The notes below the pieces were generated by a model, which was not told the origin of the DNA, searched no databases, and saw only the letters and a list, made by a program, of their open reading frames with translations. Shown one piece after another: positions 1-13,600 of a stretch of DNA of 64,000 bases. A program made the translations under genes and the position numbers. Position 1 is the stretch's first letter. Every line of letters starts with the position of its first letter. The stretch lies in the NCBI RefSeq assembly GCF_000208745.1, contig NC_030850.1, positions 2,341,722-2,405,721 on the forward strand, read 5' to 3'. Source of the stretch: Theobroma cacao. Its lineage: Eukaryota; Streptophyta; Magnoliopsida; Malvales; Malvaceae.

Positions 1-27
1 AAATATCGCTCTTTCAGGTGGACAACC

Positions 28-3000
28 ATGAGAGAAATTGTAACTATCCAAGTCGGAAGTTTCGCTAACTTCATAGGCTCTCACTTCTGGAACTTCCAGG
101 TTCAGCTAATCCTTACTTAATTGATTTATAGTTTCTCTTTTCCTTTTGTTTTTATTTTGATTAGTTATTTTATAAGCTTGTTAAATTGAATTTTTTTTAT
201 GATTAAAAATGAAGGATGAAATGCTTGGCTTAGCCGCCGATCCTTATGGCGACCCACTGTTCAAAACTGACGGTCTAAACATGGACGTTCTCTACCGTAC
301 AGGTGAAACGCAACAGGTGCTTTTTTTTTTTTTTGGGAATAAAACGTACTTTTTGCATTGAAAATAAGTAAACAACCAATTGTGTCTGATGTTCTTATTG
401 CCTAAATACCTAAAACAAATTTTTATATTCGTCTGGTATATGATTGGCAGTAACTGTCTTAACAATTGTTACATTACAAGACTTTGGCGGATTTTGTTTT
501 AGACGGTTTACTGACTTAGTAGTAGTTAGTCAGTTATTGCTTGAGCATTTCTTTTGGGGATAAAATTGTTTATGTTGTTGTGCTTTGCAGGGGACTCTTA
601 CTTATACTCCTCGTCTTCTCTCGATTGACTTTCAAGGTGCTTAATTTTCTACTTGCAAAGTTGATGAGTTCTCTATCTAGTCTACATTGTGAAGTACTAA
701 GATCAATCATTGTTATCATTTCAATTCTCCCTAGTTGGTGACAGCACCTTAGTTTAAGCCATAACTGGTTCTTTTTCATTCATCTAGGTTGCATGGCAAT
801 GGTAATATCAGTGGCATTTCTTCCTTTTTCTTTTTCATAATCCAGTCATGGGAACTTTTGTTCATTGCAGGATCCCTTGGACCAATGAGTTCACGGGGTA
901 CATTGTATAACGAGGGTTCTAATGCACCATCTGAAGTTGTTACATGGTGAGATTTTTCATCAAAACTAATTGCTTTTGTAGTTTCTCTGTATTGTTTCTT
1001 CTGCTTGCCATTGATCTTTGAGCTTTACCCCTTCAAAAATAAAAATTAGTAAAGAGTAGCTACTGTAAGTATGTTGGTTTTGCCTTTTTGAGTGGCACTT
1101 AGATGGTTGAGCATCAGAGTTCAGTACCTGACTCAAGTTGATCTCTTTATCGATAGTTCTTGTTCTAATTTATACATAATTACTGGTTTTCTCTGACAAT
1201 TCTTGCAATGTAATTAATGTATTGTTGTTCAGCCTAATTAGTTAGTAATTTGATATTCTGTTTTAAACATAAAGACAACTTTAACTTCTATTTTCTGTTA
1301 CTCGCTACTAATGAGAAATGCTCATGGTTAAGTTTTAGAGCTGTTGAAAAGATTGTAATAGTTGCAGTATAGATACCTGTTTTATCGCTTAGCACTTTAT
1401 ATTACTCCATTTATCACATGTTTGAACTTTTTTCTTTCTGAAGTTGATTTGCTATTAGTAATTATACTGGCAATCAATTACATACAGTTCATAGTTATCA
1501 GTTCTAAATTTGGGGACTTTGTGCTTTGTCCTTGTCTGAGCTTTGAGTGCATAAGATTTCTACATGCACTTACTTGAACGTCTCTAAAAGAATATGCAGG
1601 GAAGGAAATGTTTCCACTCATGCATCTGAACCTCAGAAGAAGAATTTGTTCTTGCAAAGTTTGTATCAGGAAGAGCAGAATGTTCCTTTGGTGAATGGTA
1701 TCAATGGTGGGAAAAAGGATCTTCAAAATGAAATTCAGGATACAGATATAGTCAAATGTTTAGATAGGGGAGTCCAATTTTGGACAGACTTCTCAAAAGT
1801 CCATTATCATCCTCAGAGTTTGTATGAGGTAAATGGATTGTGGATGGATGCTCAAGAATTTGACAATTATGGAATTGGGAGGGATGTCTTCACTGAGAAT
1901 TTACGAGGTGAAGAAGTATGTGAGAGGCTTCGTTTCTTGGTGGAAGAGTGTGATCATATCCAGGTAAAACTTTGACCTATGGTATGATCCTTCACTCGCT
2001 GCATTATCAAAATCCGTAAGTAGAAAATATGAAAAGAGAAAGTCAATTCTTTATTTGACAACATTTAAGACATATGATTGCCAAGTTTACATGGAGGATG
2101 TGGGTCTTGCTTCATGAATTTTTCCTGGGGTTTGAACTTAATGATGCCTAGGGTAATCTGAAAGCTCTCTAGGTTTTCCATTTGATTTTTGGCTGGAGGC
2201 CCTCTATAACATCATTTGTATTCTGATTTCATAATGTGCTCTTTTAATTTGTTTGTGAATCATTGGCGATGTTAACAGGGTTTTAAATTCATTGCTGACG
2301 ACTCAGGAGGTTTCTCCCCTATAGCTGCTGATTTTCTAGAAAATATCGCTGATGAATACTCAAACACTCCAGTGTTGCTATATGCTGTTAGGGGTCCTGG
2401 TTCTCATATGAACCTAAGAAGCAGGAAGCAGACAGTCGTCAGAGATCTTCATGATGCAGTATCATTCTCAAGATTATCATCTTTTTGTAAAATGATTGTG
2501 CCGGTTGGTTTACCATTCTTGAGTATGAGTAAGTCACACTAACATTTTAATGATTTTCTGGCTGTCTTCTGTGTCTTTTTTGCATTTGCTTTATATGATC
2601 TTACATAGTTTCAATTTGGATGTCCTTTGGAATCTTGATCCTCTAAATATTAGCAAGGATTTTTGAGTACATATGTGCATATTTCCTTTCTGATGCCTAT
2701 AGCATATCTTATAATGGTCAGCTCAGTCGTATTCACTCAAAACACAAAGGTCACTCGTTAATTAGTGTTGCTTATGCTTATACTCTCGAAGAAAATTATC
2801 CTGACCCTTCTCTTCTTAATTAATGTGGACTAAAGATTCTGCTCACGTCATTTTGAAGGTAAAGCTTCAATGTACCTGAACATTGAAGATGAGAACCCTT
2901 ACCACTGCAGTGCTGTGTATGCTGCGGCCCTACACTCTGCAAGTCTCCCATTCCGGATGGAGGCACCTGGTCCCTCAGCAGATTCATCTGATACTGTTGG

Positions 3001-4058
3001 TGCTTTGGATGTTAATGGCATTGTACAAATGCTAGCAGGGCAATCTAGGCAAAATATGGTGGCCATTCTGGATATTGCAATGCCGGCCCCTGGTATGACA
3101 GGTATAATGCCAATGCCTTCAGTTCAGGCTCTTTTTTAAATGAAAAATGAGTTAGTTCTTGCTAGGGGAAAGAGAAGTGTGTTGTTAATGGTTCAGACTT
3201 CTTAAATCCAGGGAGACAGGATGCGAAATCCTTGCTTGGGAATTTGCATCCATTGACTCCAGAGGTTGCAGAGGATATGGATGATTTGCAGGCTGTGGAA
3301 TCAATGACTGTGCATGGAGCAATTGGATCAGGTACCGTTTAGGATCTGTCCATATTCTCAGTTAAAAGATATTTTTATTATAATAATTCTTATTAATGTT
3401 TAGTCTGCCAATAGAAGAAATGTTTATATGCTGCTGGTTAGGCACATTATTGATGAGCAGTTTAATATACATATTCATTAATGTCCGGAGGAAGTTTAAA
3501 AGCAAAATCGATATACAGTTAGCAGTGTTAGAAAAATCTTTGATTTTTATCTGTACTCTGAAAGTGGCATTGGCAACTCTGGTAACTGAGATTATTTGTT
3601 TTGCTACAGAAGATCATCGTGCTTCAGTTTCTGAAGTTAAGAATGCGATCAATGCTGAATATGAACATGCAATCCTAAGGCCAATGTTCTGCCACCTATC
3701 TGTGGCTCGTTGTCCTCTCCCAATTCCCTTGCCATTCCCTTCAATCTTTGGTAATCTTGTTGGCCAGCACGGTGAGCTGCTGGGAAGTCCAATCTTAGGT
3801 TCTTCATCTAGGGGATCACTTGATGTTCACTCTATCCCCATGGCAGCTAGACTGCGTTCTAGCTGTGCTATCTTGCCCTTTTTGGAGAATAGATTGGCGA
3901 ATCTTCGTAAATTTGGTATTGAGCGAGGATCTCTTGGGACAGAGTTACTTAGAAGTTGGGGATTCGGCAGGGATGAAGTGGAAGATATTGGTGAGACATT
4001 GTCTAAAATGGTCAAGGCAGTCAACCCTCATTCTGAAATATCATCTGATTCAGATTAA
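28..4058 (+). CDS. DML1: DML1/Misato-like protein (tubulin/FtsZ-like), 573 aa
   Basis: Nine exons: 28-99, 215-316, 591-636, 871-946, 1600-1963, 2279-2528, 2859-3101, 3212-3331, 3610-4058. They sum to 1722 nt in one continuous frame, and all introns are GT-AG. The N-terminus MREIVTIQVGSFANFIGSHF is the misato segment, which resembles the tubulin nucleotide-binding start. Later residues include CDHIQGFKFIADDSGGFSPI (across the exon 5/6 junction), a segment of the kind that corresponds to the tubulin-like core. The C-terminus is acidic (SEISSDSD). The length fits the family (about 560 aa in Arabidopsis, from memory). Misato proteins act in mitochondrial distribution and, in flies, chromosome segregation; the plant role is poorly defined. 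The promoter lies almost wholly outside the window, since only 27 nt precede the ATG. I am confident of the family and fairly confident of each exon edge. Confidence 0.93.
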
Positions 4059-6634
4059 GTTCCAAGCGGATGAGAAGTCAGGTTCATTCTCTGTTCTATT
4101 TTTGTCTTTCTCTGGGATCTCTTTACATTTCGAGCAGGAATCCCCCACTCACAATTACCTCCAAAGTGAGAAATTTTGCTTGCGGTCGGTATGTGATGGG
4201 AAAAATACTTACACAGGTGCAATGGAGGATGGAGATGGTAGTGTTGCTTGTCGGACTAATTAGAGGTGAAATCATCGTTTTGGTTCAAAGCTGTTCGCCA
4301 GTTCCCGATTGCGAGCAGACAAGCATACGTTAGCAATTGAAATTTTGTATTCTGGATATCCACAATGCTAGGATTAATGGTATATGGGCTGAATGCCTAA
4401 TTGGCACTTTGCTATATATTACTCTACTAAACTTTACTAAGATATAGTCATGTGATACGAATTTACGTCGAATTGGGTAAATAGAAGATTATTTTCAAAA
4501 CAAAATATAAAAAACCATTTGTTGCAAAGTTTAGTGTATTTCGATGTTTAGGTAAGTTAAGGAAAAAATATATATTTTTTTAAACCATAACGTAGAAAAT
4601 ATTTTTTTATGATGATCTATTTTTAAAAGTTTTTCACCATAAGAAAATATTTTACCAATGATGGTTGACTGACAAGTTAGGGAAAAGAAGAGAGGTAAAA
4701 GGTTTGAAAAACTATCTTATCTTTTTAGAGTGCGTAAAAAATTTTTTTAATGAATAAGTTTGTCGTTGACTTTAAAGTTTTTTTGTATTTCTCTTTTTTC
4801 CAAATAAAAAAAATGTTAAAAACCTTTTTCGAAAAGCATTTTCTTACTTTCCAATCAAAGCTTACAAAATAATAGCAAATAAATTCGAGGCTGTCGGTGC
4901 ATGAAAACGACAATATAAGCTTCCATCAACCCATGCAAAAAAGGAGATCGGCTTTGTGAATTGTTAAATGCAGTCAACAAAATGTATTACGCAAATAGCC
5001 TAATACATCCCAAAGATTCAAACGTGTAGTACTCGACTGCTGGCCTCAACTTTGATTACGGTCGAAGAAATAAAAAGAGAGAGAAGCATAGACAATATTT
5101 TTTGTCAGTATCCTAATGTTTAAGATTTGACATTTTTTATTCAAATTTCCAGTCGAGTTTGTAAGATTAGATAAAATCATGTCTTGTTTGTGTAATTCCA
5201 AATTTAACCGCGTATTAAAAAAATCATGTTGTTAATCTATATAGTTATTTTCGTAACCAAGTGTTTAATCCAATTCAAAGAGTTGAATTTAAATATTTTA
5301 TATTAAACAATATTATCTCATTTTTAAAATCATAAAAAATCAGAACTGAATCACATTTAAGATATGAAAGGAAAGGAAAAAAAAAACTAAAAAAGGAAAA
5401 AAGGCATTTACACAATTAGAGAAGAGAGAGAGAGAGAAGCTCATACTTTCTTCATATTATTCGTCCCTACTGGACAATGCTTCAATTATTTTATGAGGAA
5501 CAAAACAAGTGGAGTAACAGAAATGAATTAATATTCTTCCTTTTTGTCTCCATTCTGAAGTCATCAAAACCCTTTTAATTAATAAATTCGAACAAGGTTA
5601 CTTCGCTTTCACATCTCCACACGAGGCATCATCCCACAGCCTTTTTTTTTTTTTCGGCTTTTGCTGGCTTCTCATAATTGGGCAACCTTTTTTTTTTTTT
5701 GACTTAGTTATCGTACCATTTGTGGCTTTCCTTAAAGTAAAAAAAGTAGAGAGAGCTAACCTAGGCAGGAAGCAACCTGCAGGGTTTCCCTTGGCATTTG
5801 GCACCATCTCCCTATGCATTCACGTCTCAATGATTTCATATCCATATGAATGATGCTATATATATAGTTTGACGCTTTGGGTTTTCTTCATGAGAAAAAG
5901 TATATACTTTCATCATTATCCTTTTTAGATGAAAAATTATGGGTAGGGTGAGTGTGTATTGATGAACTCAAGTTCCAAGTAATTAAATGTATGTACAAGT
6001 GGATCCAATTGTGTAGAGGGGATGGCTAATTCAGGGTACTGTGAATGTTAGGACTGCGAGAAGCAGTGACAATTTAATGATGGAAATGATAGCAGCACCC
6101 TCATTATTATCAAACTATTCATTGTGGTTTTAATATTGTTATTATTATTATAAAGGAATTCACATGCTTCCTCATCAAAGCCCTTTCATGAAATCCATGT
6201 GCCAGATCACTCAATTTGGACACACAACAATTCTAAAATATCAGAGACTACAATTTTAAAGCCAATCCAGTCAAACAGGTTCTCCCTGGAGGATTTATTA
6301 TAACCTTAGATCAACCAAAAAAATGAATTTTTTTTACCTATACATCGGATATGATATTAATAGATTGAATAATAATAACATTTTTGGCAGTGGTCTGATC
6401 TTCAATTATGTAATTTCTGTACATGGTACTAAGGTAGTTGGACCACCATTAAAGTAAGGGTAATGGCACTTCTCCTCTCTCTTTTCATATTAATTTAGAT
6501 ACTGATATTTACTCTCTTTTTTTAATTTATTGGTACAAATCTAGAATGAATAAATTACTCAAATCTCCAAAATCAAGGTAAGATATAATCGTGTGTAGGT
6601 GGTAGTCATAAGAGCTATGCATTCAAGATTAATG

Positions 6635-7289
6635 TTTGGCCTAACTTTTTATCAGCTTATCTACCTCTTAAAAGTAAAAACAAAGCCAAACCAAACATGA
6701 TCTTTTGAAAAGTTCTTAAAAAATGTAACTTTTAAAAACACATTAATTTTCAAGAAATACCCCTCTCTCAATTAATCTCCCTCTCATCTCTATTTCCCTC
6801 TTCTCTACCTCTTTCTACAAAAACTAATAAACAAACAAAAAATCCAATAATAGAATATCAAAATCTAGAATTTTTTTGTTCATACAAAGATTAAGAGAAA
6901 AAAAATCTAAAATTCAAAATTGTATTCAAATACTATTTAAAGATTTTCTCTCTTTTTCACAAAAAAAAATATTTTAATATTAAATACATCGTTTCCTCCT
7001 TTTTTTTTTTTTTTAGAATTGAAGCATCATGATCCGATTGCTTGTTAAATCAACAAAAATCTAATATTATTGCTACTATACAAGTTTGAAAGTTATTTTT
7101 ATTTATTGATTTCTTCGATTTTAACATCTGAAATTATATATAAACTTGAAGTATTACATTATAACTTATTAGATGATTGAAGATGACATAAATACAGTTT
7201 ACCAAATAGTTTTAATTTAATTCTAAGAGCTATTATTTTTCATAAGAGCTTAATAATAGCTTTTCAGTTAAAAAAAAAATTAGGCCAAA
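6635..7289. mobile_element. possible non-autonomous DNA transposon (hAT-like MITE)
   Basis: The ends carry perfect 10-bp terminal inverted repeats: TTTGGCCTAA at 6635-6644 and TTAGGCCAAA at 7280-7289. Ends of this TTTGGCC type are common in plant hAT-derived MITEs. Just inside the right end is a hairpin with 10-bp arms, AGCTATTATT (7228-7237) and AATAATAGCT (7252-7261), a typical subterminal feature. There is no coding capacity. I could not find a matching 8-bp target-site duplication, so the limits and the class are uncertain. Confidence 0.35.
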
Positions 7290-9275
7290 GAGGCTCTAAC
7301 ACTTAAAGTTTATCAATTGAATCAACCTTTACCATTCTCAACCTTAATGTTTTATATCTCATCGCCTTATATCAAGGGTAGCATTTGGGATTTTAATTTG
7401 GTTGAAAAATGGAGAGAATTATATACTCAAAACTTGAAAATAAAAAAAATATGAAAAAAAAATCTCTCCTTACGTAGTTCAAAACTTTTGTGAGCTTTTA
7501 TATATGCGAGAAAGAAATGTGATTAATCAAAAAATACAAAAACTTCACTATGATTGGAATGAAGGCAACCTGTCATTTACTGGAATAGGGTATCCAATCC
7601 AAGGGTACAAAGATGTAATAGTAAGCTATAAAACAGACTATCAGCATAAATTTTTAAAGAAAAACAAAAAGAATCTAATATCTGAGCCTTGTCCACCAAA
7701 TAGCATCCACTCTATATTATTATATATAACTAACATTAACTCTCGCTACAGCTACATAAGATGTGAATTCAAAGTAAAAGGAAAAGAAAAAAAGAAAGCT
7801 TTTATAAAAACGATTTCCCATACCATCTTCTCTACTAAACCCAAAGGTAAAAAAAAAAAAAAAAAAAAAAATTGTAGTCCCAAGACCAATGCAGATCCCT
7901 ACATTTTAATTGTATGTTCCAAGAAGCTCTTCATCAAACCCCAAAAACCCAATGCTGACTTTAGATCTCAGAGGTAAATCTCTCTCTCTCTCTTTGTTCA
8001 CTTGTATGCGGCAGGCTTCAGCTGCACAAAATGAAAGAAGAAACAAACAGAAAGGGGAGTCATGAGAGGAAATGTTTACAAAGACTTGGAATTTTATAAG
8101 AAGTTGACATAGAACATTTTTACAAGTAGAATATTAATATGTACAAGTACCATCTAGGTTACAGAATATACTTGTAGTAGGATTAGTAGTAATTGCTTTT
8201 GTTCTTTCATGGATGGAAAAGCAACCGTGGCAGTATTATAAGGGATATGCGGTACTGAAAAGCAACCTCTTTTTCACTGAAGACAATACCAACTAAATAA
8301 GATTAAAAATTTTCAAATCTTTTGACAAGAAAACAATCCACATCCTACAGGAAGAGATGATGCAGAAGCTGACTGGAACTTCATCTCATCCAACGTCAAT
8401 GCACTTCTTTCAAAAACACTACTCCTTTCTACACCATTACAAGGAAAGAGCACTCAACTTATTTCCCAAAAAAAGGTATTCTAGTACCAGTAGTATTAAT
8501 TTTTATTTTCATAAAAGAAGATTGAAAATTAGTGCCCTTTATTAGGTAAAAGGAAACCATCTAATAAGGGCACTGTTGTCTTTCAAAGAGGGTGTGAAGC
8601 AAATCTCAGAGGACAAGTCAAGATCATGGATTTGATCTACCACACCAAATTCCCACGAACCCACTGTCTAGCTACCTCCTTTTTGTCTCGTGCTTACTAC
8701 AAAATCTAGTGCAGCAACGTATCATTTATTTCTGTTTAAAACAAGCTAATCAAGCCAAAATGAAAAACACATTACTGTTCATTCATTTTATTCTAATGGC
8801 ATAAAGATTATCCCAGCAAAATTTTTCTTCATCAAATAATAGAAAGTAAGGAATTAAAAATGCAGGTTTTTCAAGTCAATCTAAGGCTCTGCCACCTCTC
8901 GTAGATGCCACTTATAGCTGATGAAAGGAATATCCCTCGACTGTGAAAAGACAATAATTCTCTTACCCACCCTTCTGCCTTATGCAATAAAGAGTAATTC
9001 TAGCTTTCCACTGGCACCAAACGATATTTCCCCATTTATGAAAAAACCCAACATACATTGCACACAAAGCTATCAAAGACCCTTTATAAATGCTGAGCTT
9101 ATCTAGTATTCAGAAAACCCTCGGGGACAGGCAAACAACATAAGTTAATAAACCATAAAACTAAAACAGGGAAAAATTAAAACACTTTACCTATAATGAA
9201 AAATTGCTTTCATGAAAAAGCGGGAAGGCAGGCAGTCAATCTGCAAACAAGAAAAAAAAAAAAAGTTTTTAGTTT

Positions 9276-9281
9276 NNNNNN
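9276..9281. other. six-base N gap in the assembly
   Basis: Six N bases lie between poly-A-rich stretches, about 45 nt past the LBD stop codon, in its 3' UTR or flank. This is probably a short unresolved homopolymer. It does not touch any coding exon. Confidence 0.97.
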
Positions 9282-9326
9282 AAACAAAAGAAAAAAAAAG
9301 TAAAAGTTTTAGTTTTTTTTTATAAC

Positions 9327-10280
9327 TCAACAAGGACCAATACTCCTACCCTCCTCGCTTCCTGACCTTTGCTGTTGCTGCTGCTGATTTTGGTGTGTTT
9401 GTTGCTGTTGATTTTGCTGTGCCGGTTGCTGTGGTTGCACTTGCTGTGGCTGAAGCAAAAGCTGTGCTTGAAGTGAATGACCCCCATGAGAATGATGATG
9501 ATGATCTTGTTGTTGTGTCTGAATCTGATAAGGGTTATCGAAACTCCCTAAAGCCAATGACGGTGACATGGTAGCTGCAGTTGTCATCTGATTAAACCCA
9601 GTTGCAGTAACTGAGCCAGCCCCTTCAAACCCACTATTAAACCTCACAATCTCTTGCTGTTGATCCTGATGATGTTGCTGTTCATAACCTCTAAACATTT
9701 CTTGTTGTTCTCGTGCGGCTGCCGCCGCAGCCAATTGTTGTTGAGCCTCAAAAATCTGTTGTTGTTGTTGTGGTTCCCTTATCGCCAACTGCCCCACATG
9801 TGAAGCCGCCGCCGCCACCGCGGCAGCTGTAGGAATCCCCATCATTGGCATCATATTGTGTTGCATCACAGCCGAAGAAGAAGGGTTCCCAACATGTTGT
9901 GGCAAAAAAGCTGGCGGTTGTAAAATAGGAAGCATAGCTTGAGGACCAATAAAAGTAGACAGTTCCTTCTTAGCATTGTAAAGATCGTGTTGCATTTGTT
10001 TAAGCCTGTGTTGCAAGATGGAGATCAGGCCAACACAGCCATAGACTGGGTCTCGGAGACGAGCCTCAGCCTCATAGGCTAAAGAGTTGACAGCGTCTTC
10101 ACGTTGGGAAGCGTTGAGTTCGTTTAAGAGCTTGGCTACATTACTGGCGCCGAATACCTTGTGAACGTTGGCGAATTTTTGAGGATTGTCTGGTGGGAAA
10201 TAAGGTGCAAAGACGCATTCTTGAGTGCATTTTCGACGAAGAAACTTGCACGCCGCGCAAGGAGAGTTTGACGATGACAT
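9327..10280 (-). CDS. LBD36: LOB-domain transcription factor, LBD36/ASL1-like, 317 aa
   Basis: A single coding exon on the minus strand. The protein starts MSSSNSPCAACKFLRRKC. The C block CX2CX6CX3C is Cys8, Cys11, Cys18 and Cys22. The GAS block (FANVHKVFGASNVAKLL to YGCVGLIS) and a leucine-zipper-like LQHRLKQMQHDL follow by about residue 120. The segment FIGPQAMLPIL after the zipper resembles the LBD36 branch of the AS2 clade as I recall it. The C-terminal 180 residues are rich in Gln, Ala and His (CAG/CAA tracts), probably for activation or interaction. A longer frame begins at 10343, but its first 21 codons lie inside a probable 5' UTR intron, so the Met at 10280 is the likely start. The family is nuclear DNA-binding and acts in lateral organ boundaries and leaf polarity. 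Confidence 0.94.
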   Translation of the reverse strand: MSSSNSPCAACKFLRRKCTQECVFAPYFPPDNPQKFANVHKVFGASNVAKLLNELNASQREDAVNSLAYEAEARLRDPVYGCVGLISILQHRLKQMQHDLYNAKKELSTFIGPQAMLPILQPPAFLPQHVGNPSSSAVMQHNMMPMMGIPTAAAVAAAASHVGQLAIREPQQQQQIFEAQQQLAAAAAAREQQEMFRGYEQQHHQDQQQEIVRFNSGFEGAGSVTATGFNQMTTAATMSPSLALGSFDNPYQIQTQQQDHHHHSHGGHSLQAQLLLQPQQVQPQQPAQQNQQQQTHQNQQQQQQRSGSEEGRSIGPC

Positions 10281-10307
10281 TTTTTTTTTTGTTTTATAAA
10301 CTATAAA

Positions 10308-10635
10308 CTGAAAATGAAATGAACCCAGATCATCAACATTCAAGAATTTGGCAAGATCTTAAAAAACCCAGAAAGAGAAAACAAAACAAGAAGAGATCTA
10401 GGAAGAGGAAAGAGAGAGAGAAATCGTATTTAATATAAAAGTATTAAAAGTGCATTGGAATGAGAAACCACAAAGAAAAATGCATGGAGGATTCAAGGAA
10501 GCTTCTTCATTTCTTTCATAAAAAAAAGGAGAAAAGCTCTATCTTTTATCATCCCAGAAGAGAAGAACAAACAAGAAACCAAGAGAGATAGATTTTGATA
10601 CCCAAAAAGCTCCTTTTTTTCATTGAAAACCTTAC
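10308..10635 (-). other. probable 5' UTR intron of the LBD gene
   Basis: On the minus strand a good donor (CAAAG|GTAAGG, exon edge at 10636) and a good acceptor with pyrimidine tract (CATTTTCAG| at 10308) bound 328 nt, ending 27 nt before the LBD start codon. AS2-clade genes commonly have a leader intron. I inferred this from splice consensus only. Confidence 0.55.
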
Positions 10636-13600
10636 CTTTGGCTGAAACTGCCTGAGCAAAGCGGTATAAAGATCAATCAACCAACCAGAGCTGGCTCTTT
10701 TCTAAGAACAAATTCCCTCCAAAAAGATCGATCCTTCATCTTCCATAACTTACAGATCAAAACCTTAAACGACAAACAAATCATGCTGTCATGCTGTCGT
10801 TTCCGCAGAAATCTTCTTTATCTCTGTGTTTGTTTTTGTTTTCTTTCTCTTCTTGCTCTCACTGTATCGTGGAAAATCAAAGAGAACAGAAACAGATGGT
10901 CAAAGAAAACTTTAACCTAACCCTAAAGACTAGAGAAAACAGAGAGAATCCTTTTAAAATCAAAATCTGGGGTTTTTATTTTTGGTAATGTTAAATACCT
11001 AAAAATGTTAAAAAGAATTGGATATAAACTAATAAGAATAAATTTATTATCCCCTCAGAAGGGCAGGCCTCATACTCTGAGCGACAAATAAATGGTGTCT
11101 CTGAGTTACCTCTTTGTCCCTGTATTGTCTGCTTTCATTACCCAAATTGCCCTTTGCATTTTCTTTTTGTCACCTATTTGCCCTATTGTCTTGTCTTTGT
11201 ACTATCAAATCGTAATTTAATGATGTCAAACCCAGGGAGAAATTGAGGAAATTAGTAGGCGTTGTTTCAGGAAAGAAATGCATTATTTTCTTGTTAAATA
11301 GGGAAATTAATTGGAAGCGTTATTGTAGGATTTAATTATTATGAGAAAATGGGAAATTAGTTACAAGGGGAAATTATTGGTACATAATGTGATTTCAGTC
11401 TTTTTAATCAAATCTTGGCTGCATAGAATTCAATGGGTGACATTTAATAATGGGAAAAGGTTAAGATTAACTACTATTAAAGTTTTACTTTGACTTTTCT
11501 ATGTCAATTCTTTTTGAATTTAACAAATTAATATAAATAATTTTATCTATCATTTACAAGATAATTCTAAGAGCAATGTACAGCCATATCTTACATTCAA
11601 AATTAGGTTCAAATTCAAATACCTTCTCCCAACATCATTATGTATTAAAAAAAAAAGATAATTACAAATTGCAAATGTTTCCTTTACAACTCTAAATCCC
11701 AACTTGATATTTGAAGGGACAATTTTTTTTTTTAGCTTAATCATGTTTTTTTGCTGTAAACTTTAAATCAATATGCATATGTGTTCCTCGTGTTATTTCC
11801 ATGAATTATAAGATAATCATTTTACAAGACATTAAATAAATATTTAATATTGAGTTTAAAATAGGGGTCGATGTCGCTGGTCGATCATCATCTAAATAAT
11901 AATAAATTTGAAAATTTTAATCACTACAATCAATGAATAAATTAAACTTTTTAGTAGTTTATTTAGTTATTAATCTAGTGAGTATTCAGTTTTGTGCATG
12001 TTTAATTCATTCGAATAATAAAAACAAATAAGATTTCTCTTTCTTAGTAAAACGGATAAAATTCAACAAAATTTATTTATATTGTAGGTATAAGTTATAG
12101 GGTAAAGTTTTTTGTTTGAAACTTATTTATAAATTAATTTATATAATAACAAAAACTAAAGTACCCTATTATTATTATTATTATTATGAAAATTGAATCA
12201 TACTAACCTTCATCTGTTCAACGAACATGGTTTAATTATTCAAAAATGAGTGGGGGTATAAAGGTAATTGTGGAGCAGAACTGGCCAAAAAAGGTTAAGC
12301 AGCACGTCCGTGTTAGCATGCGCGTCAACTCAGAGCGAGTATGTCCGTTCTCTTCCTTGCCATCCCACCACCTTTTAATTGACAGTTGTCTCTCCCGGAA
12401 CAGAAAGGAAAGGATATTCCAGTAATTTCACTCTCCCCGGCACATCGTTTCTCGATTTCTCTCATTAATACGCTTGCTTTCTTCTTCTTCCTCGTCTTAG
12501 TCCTTCTCGCCTTTTTGATTTTGCATCAGCAAAAACAGGAAAAAAAGAAAAAGGAGAAGAAGAAAGACCAGGCACGACTGACGAGATGAAAGAAAAAGAG
12601 AAAGAAAATGACCTGCTATTCCCGGTCAAGGGGGCAGTACGGAGCAACTAGAAATCCTTTTGCTCATTGGCGACACCTGCCGCTGTGCTAACTGGCTGTG
12701 CAACATTGTGGTGCATCATACATCAGAGCACAGTCGTTTTGATTGATGGACCCCTTTTTATGAATTGCTTTAGGCTTCTCTTTCACATTCATTATCGAAG
12801 TGACTAAACCTCAAGCCTTCCTTCAATTGACTGATGGGCGCTTCCCCCACCCCCCACCCACCAGCAGCTCCCCTGCGCCATGACCGTTACCACCTATTCA
12901 ATCTCCTTTTTCCTTTTTTTAATTTTAAAAAAAATTCAATTTCACTTATCTATGAATATCAAGATGAATTAATTCAATTGTTAAGGTTGAAGTTTATCTT
13001 TAATACATATTCCATTCCTTTTTTATCAATAAATAAAGATTTATCTTTAATTCATATTTTTTATATCTATCTCAATTTTTTAAAAAAACTTAAATAAATC
13101 GATAGGTGACATCAAATAATAAAACTAATTTTACGATGATTTTTTTTTACGGAACAAAAATTATATACTCTTTTTTGTTGGAAGACAATAATTATATACT
13201 TTGAATTAATTTGTTCATGTGATACTTTTTAATAATACTATTTAGTTGCTTAACAAAGACATCTTTTCGATCTCGAGGTTTAAAAGTTAATAAAAACTTA
13301 GAAGGGATGCAATTCAAGTAAGCATGTGACCGACCATGGCAACCATAAAAAATTATATATATATATATATAGTATATGCTTGGCTAATCGGTTTCTTGAT
13401 TTTATCTGCCAAAGAAGTCAATTATTGTGTATAGAACTTTTCCCCACATTTTTTATGGAAAAATTTTCATCAATATTGCCTAGGTTCCTTAAGATAATTC
13501 ATTTCCCTTTAACATACCGGATATGGGTTTGAATGTGTCAAACTGTTTGAATAAAGAAATGGTCTTTATCGAGATGAGGTATGATTTTATCATCTATGAA

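Larger units (their letters stand above)
4059..9326. other. gene-poor AT-rich intergenic region
   Basis: There are 5.3 kb between the convergent 3' ends of the DML1-like and LBD genes. I see AT-rich DNA, poly-A/T runs (for example 7853-7870), a (CT)n tract at 7980-7993, a GA-rich tract near 5425-5438 and one possible MITE (6635-7289). Open frames such as 7504-7977 are low-complexity, lysine-rich and match no family I know. No RNA gene is recognised. Confidence 0.6.

Noticed and set aside
7504..7977. 157-codon plus-strand frame
   Set aside because: Lys/Asn-rich from poly-A DNA and includes an 18-A run. No domain or splice context.
10281..10343. N-terminal extension of the LBD protein (start at 10343)
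   Set aside because: The extra 21 codons fall mostly within a probable 5' UTR intron, and LBD proteins start close to the C block, so the start at 10280 is preferred.
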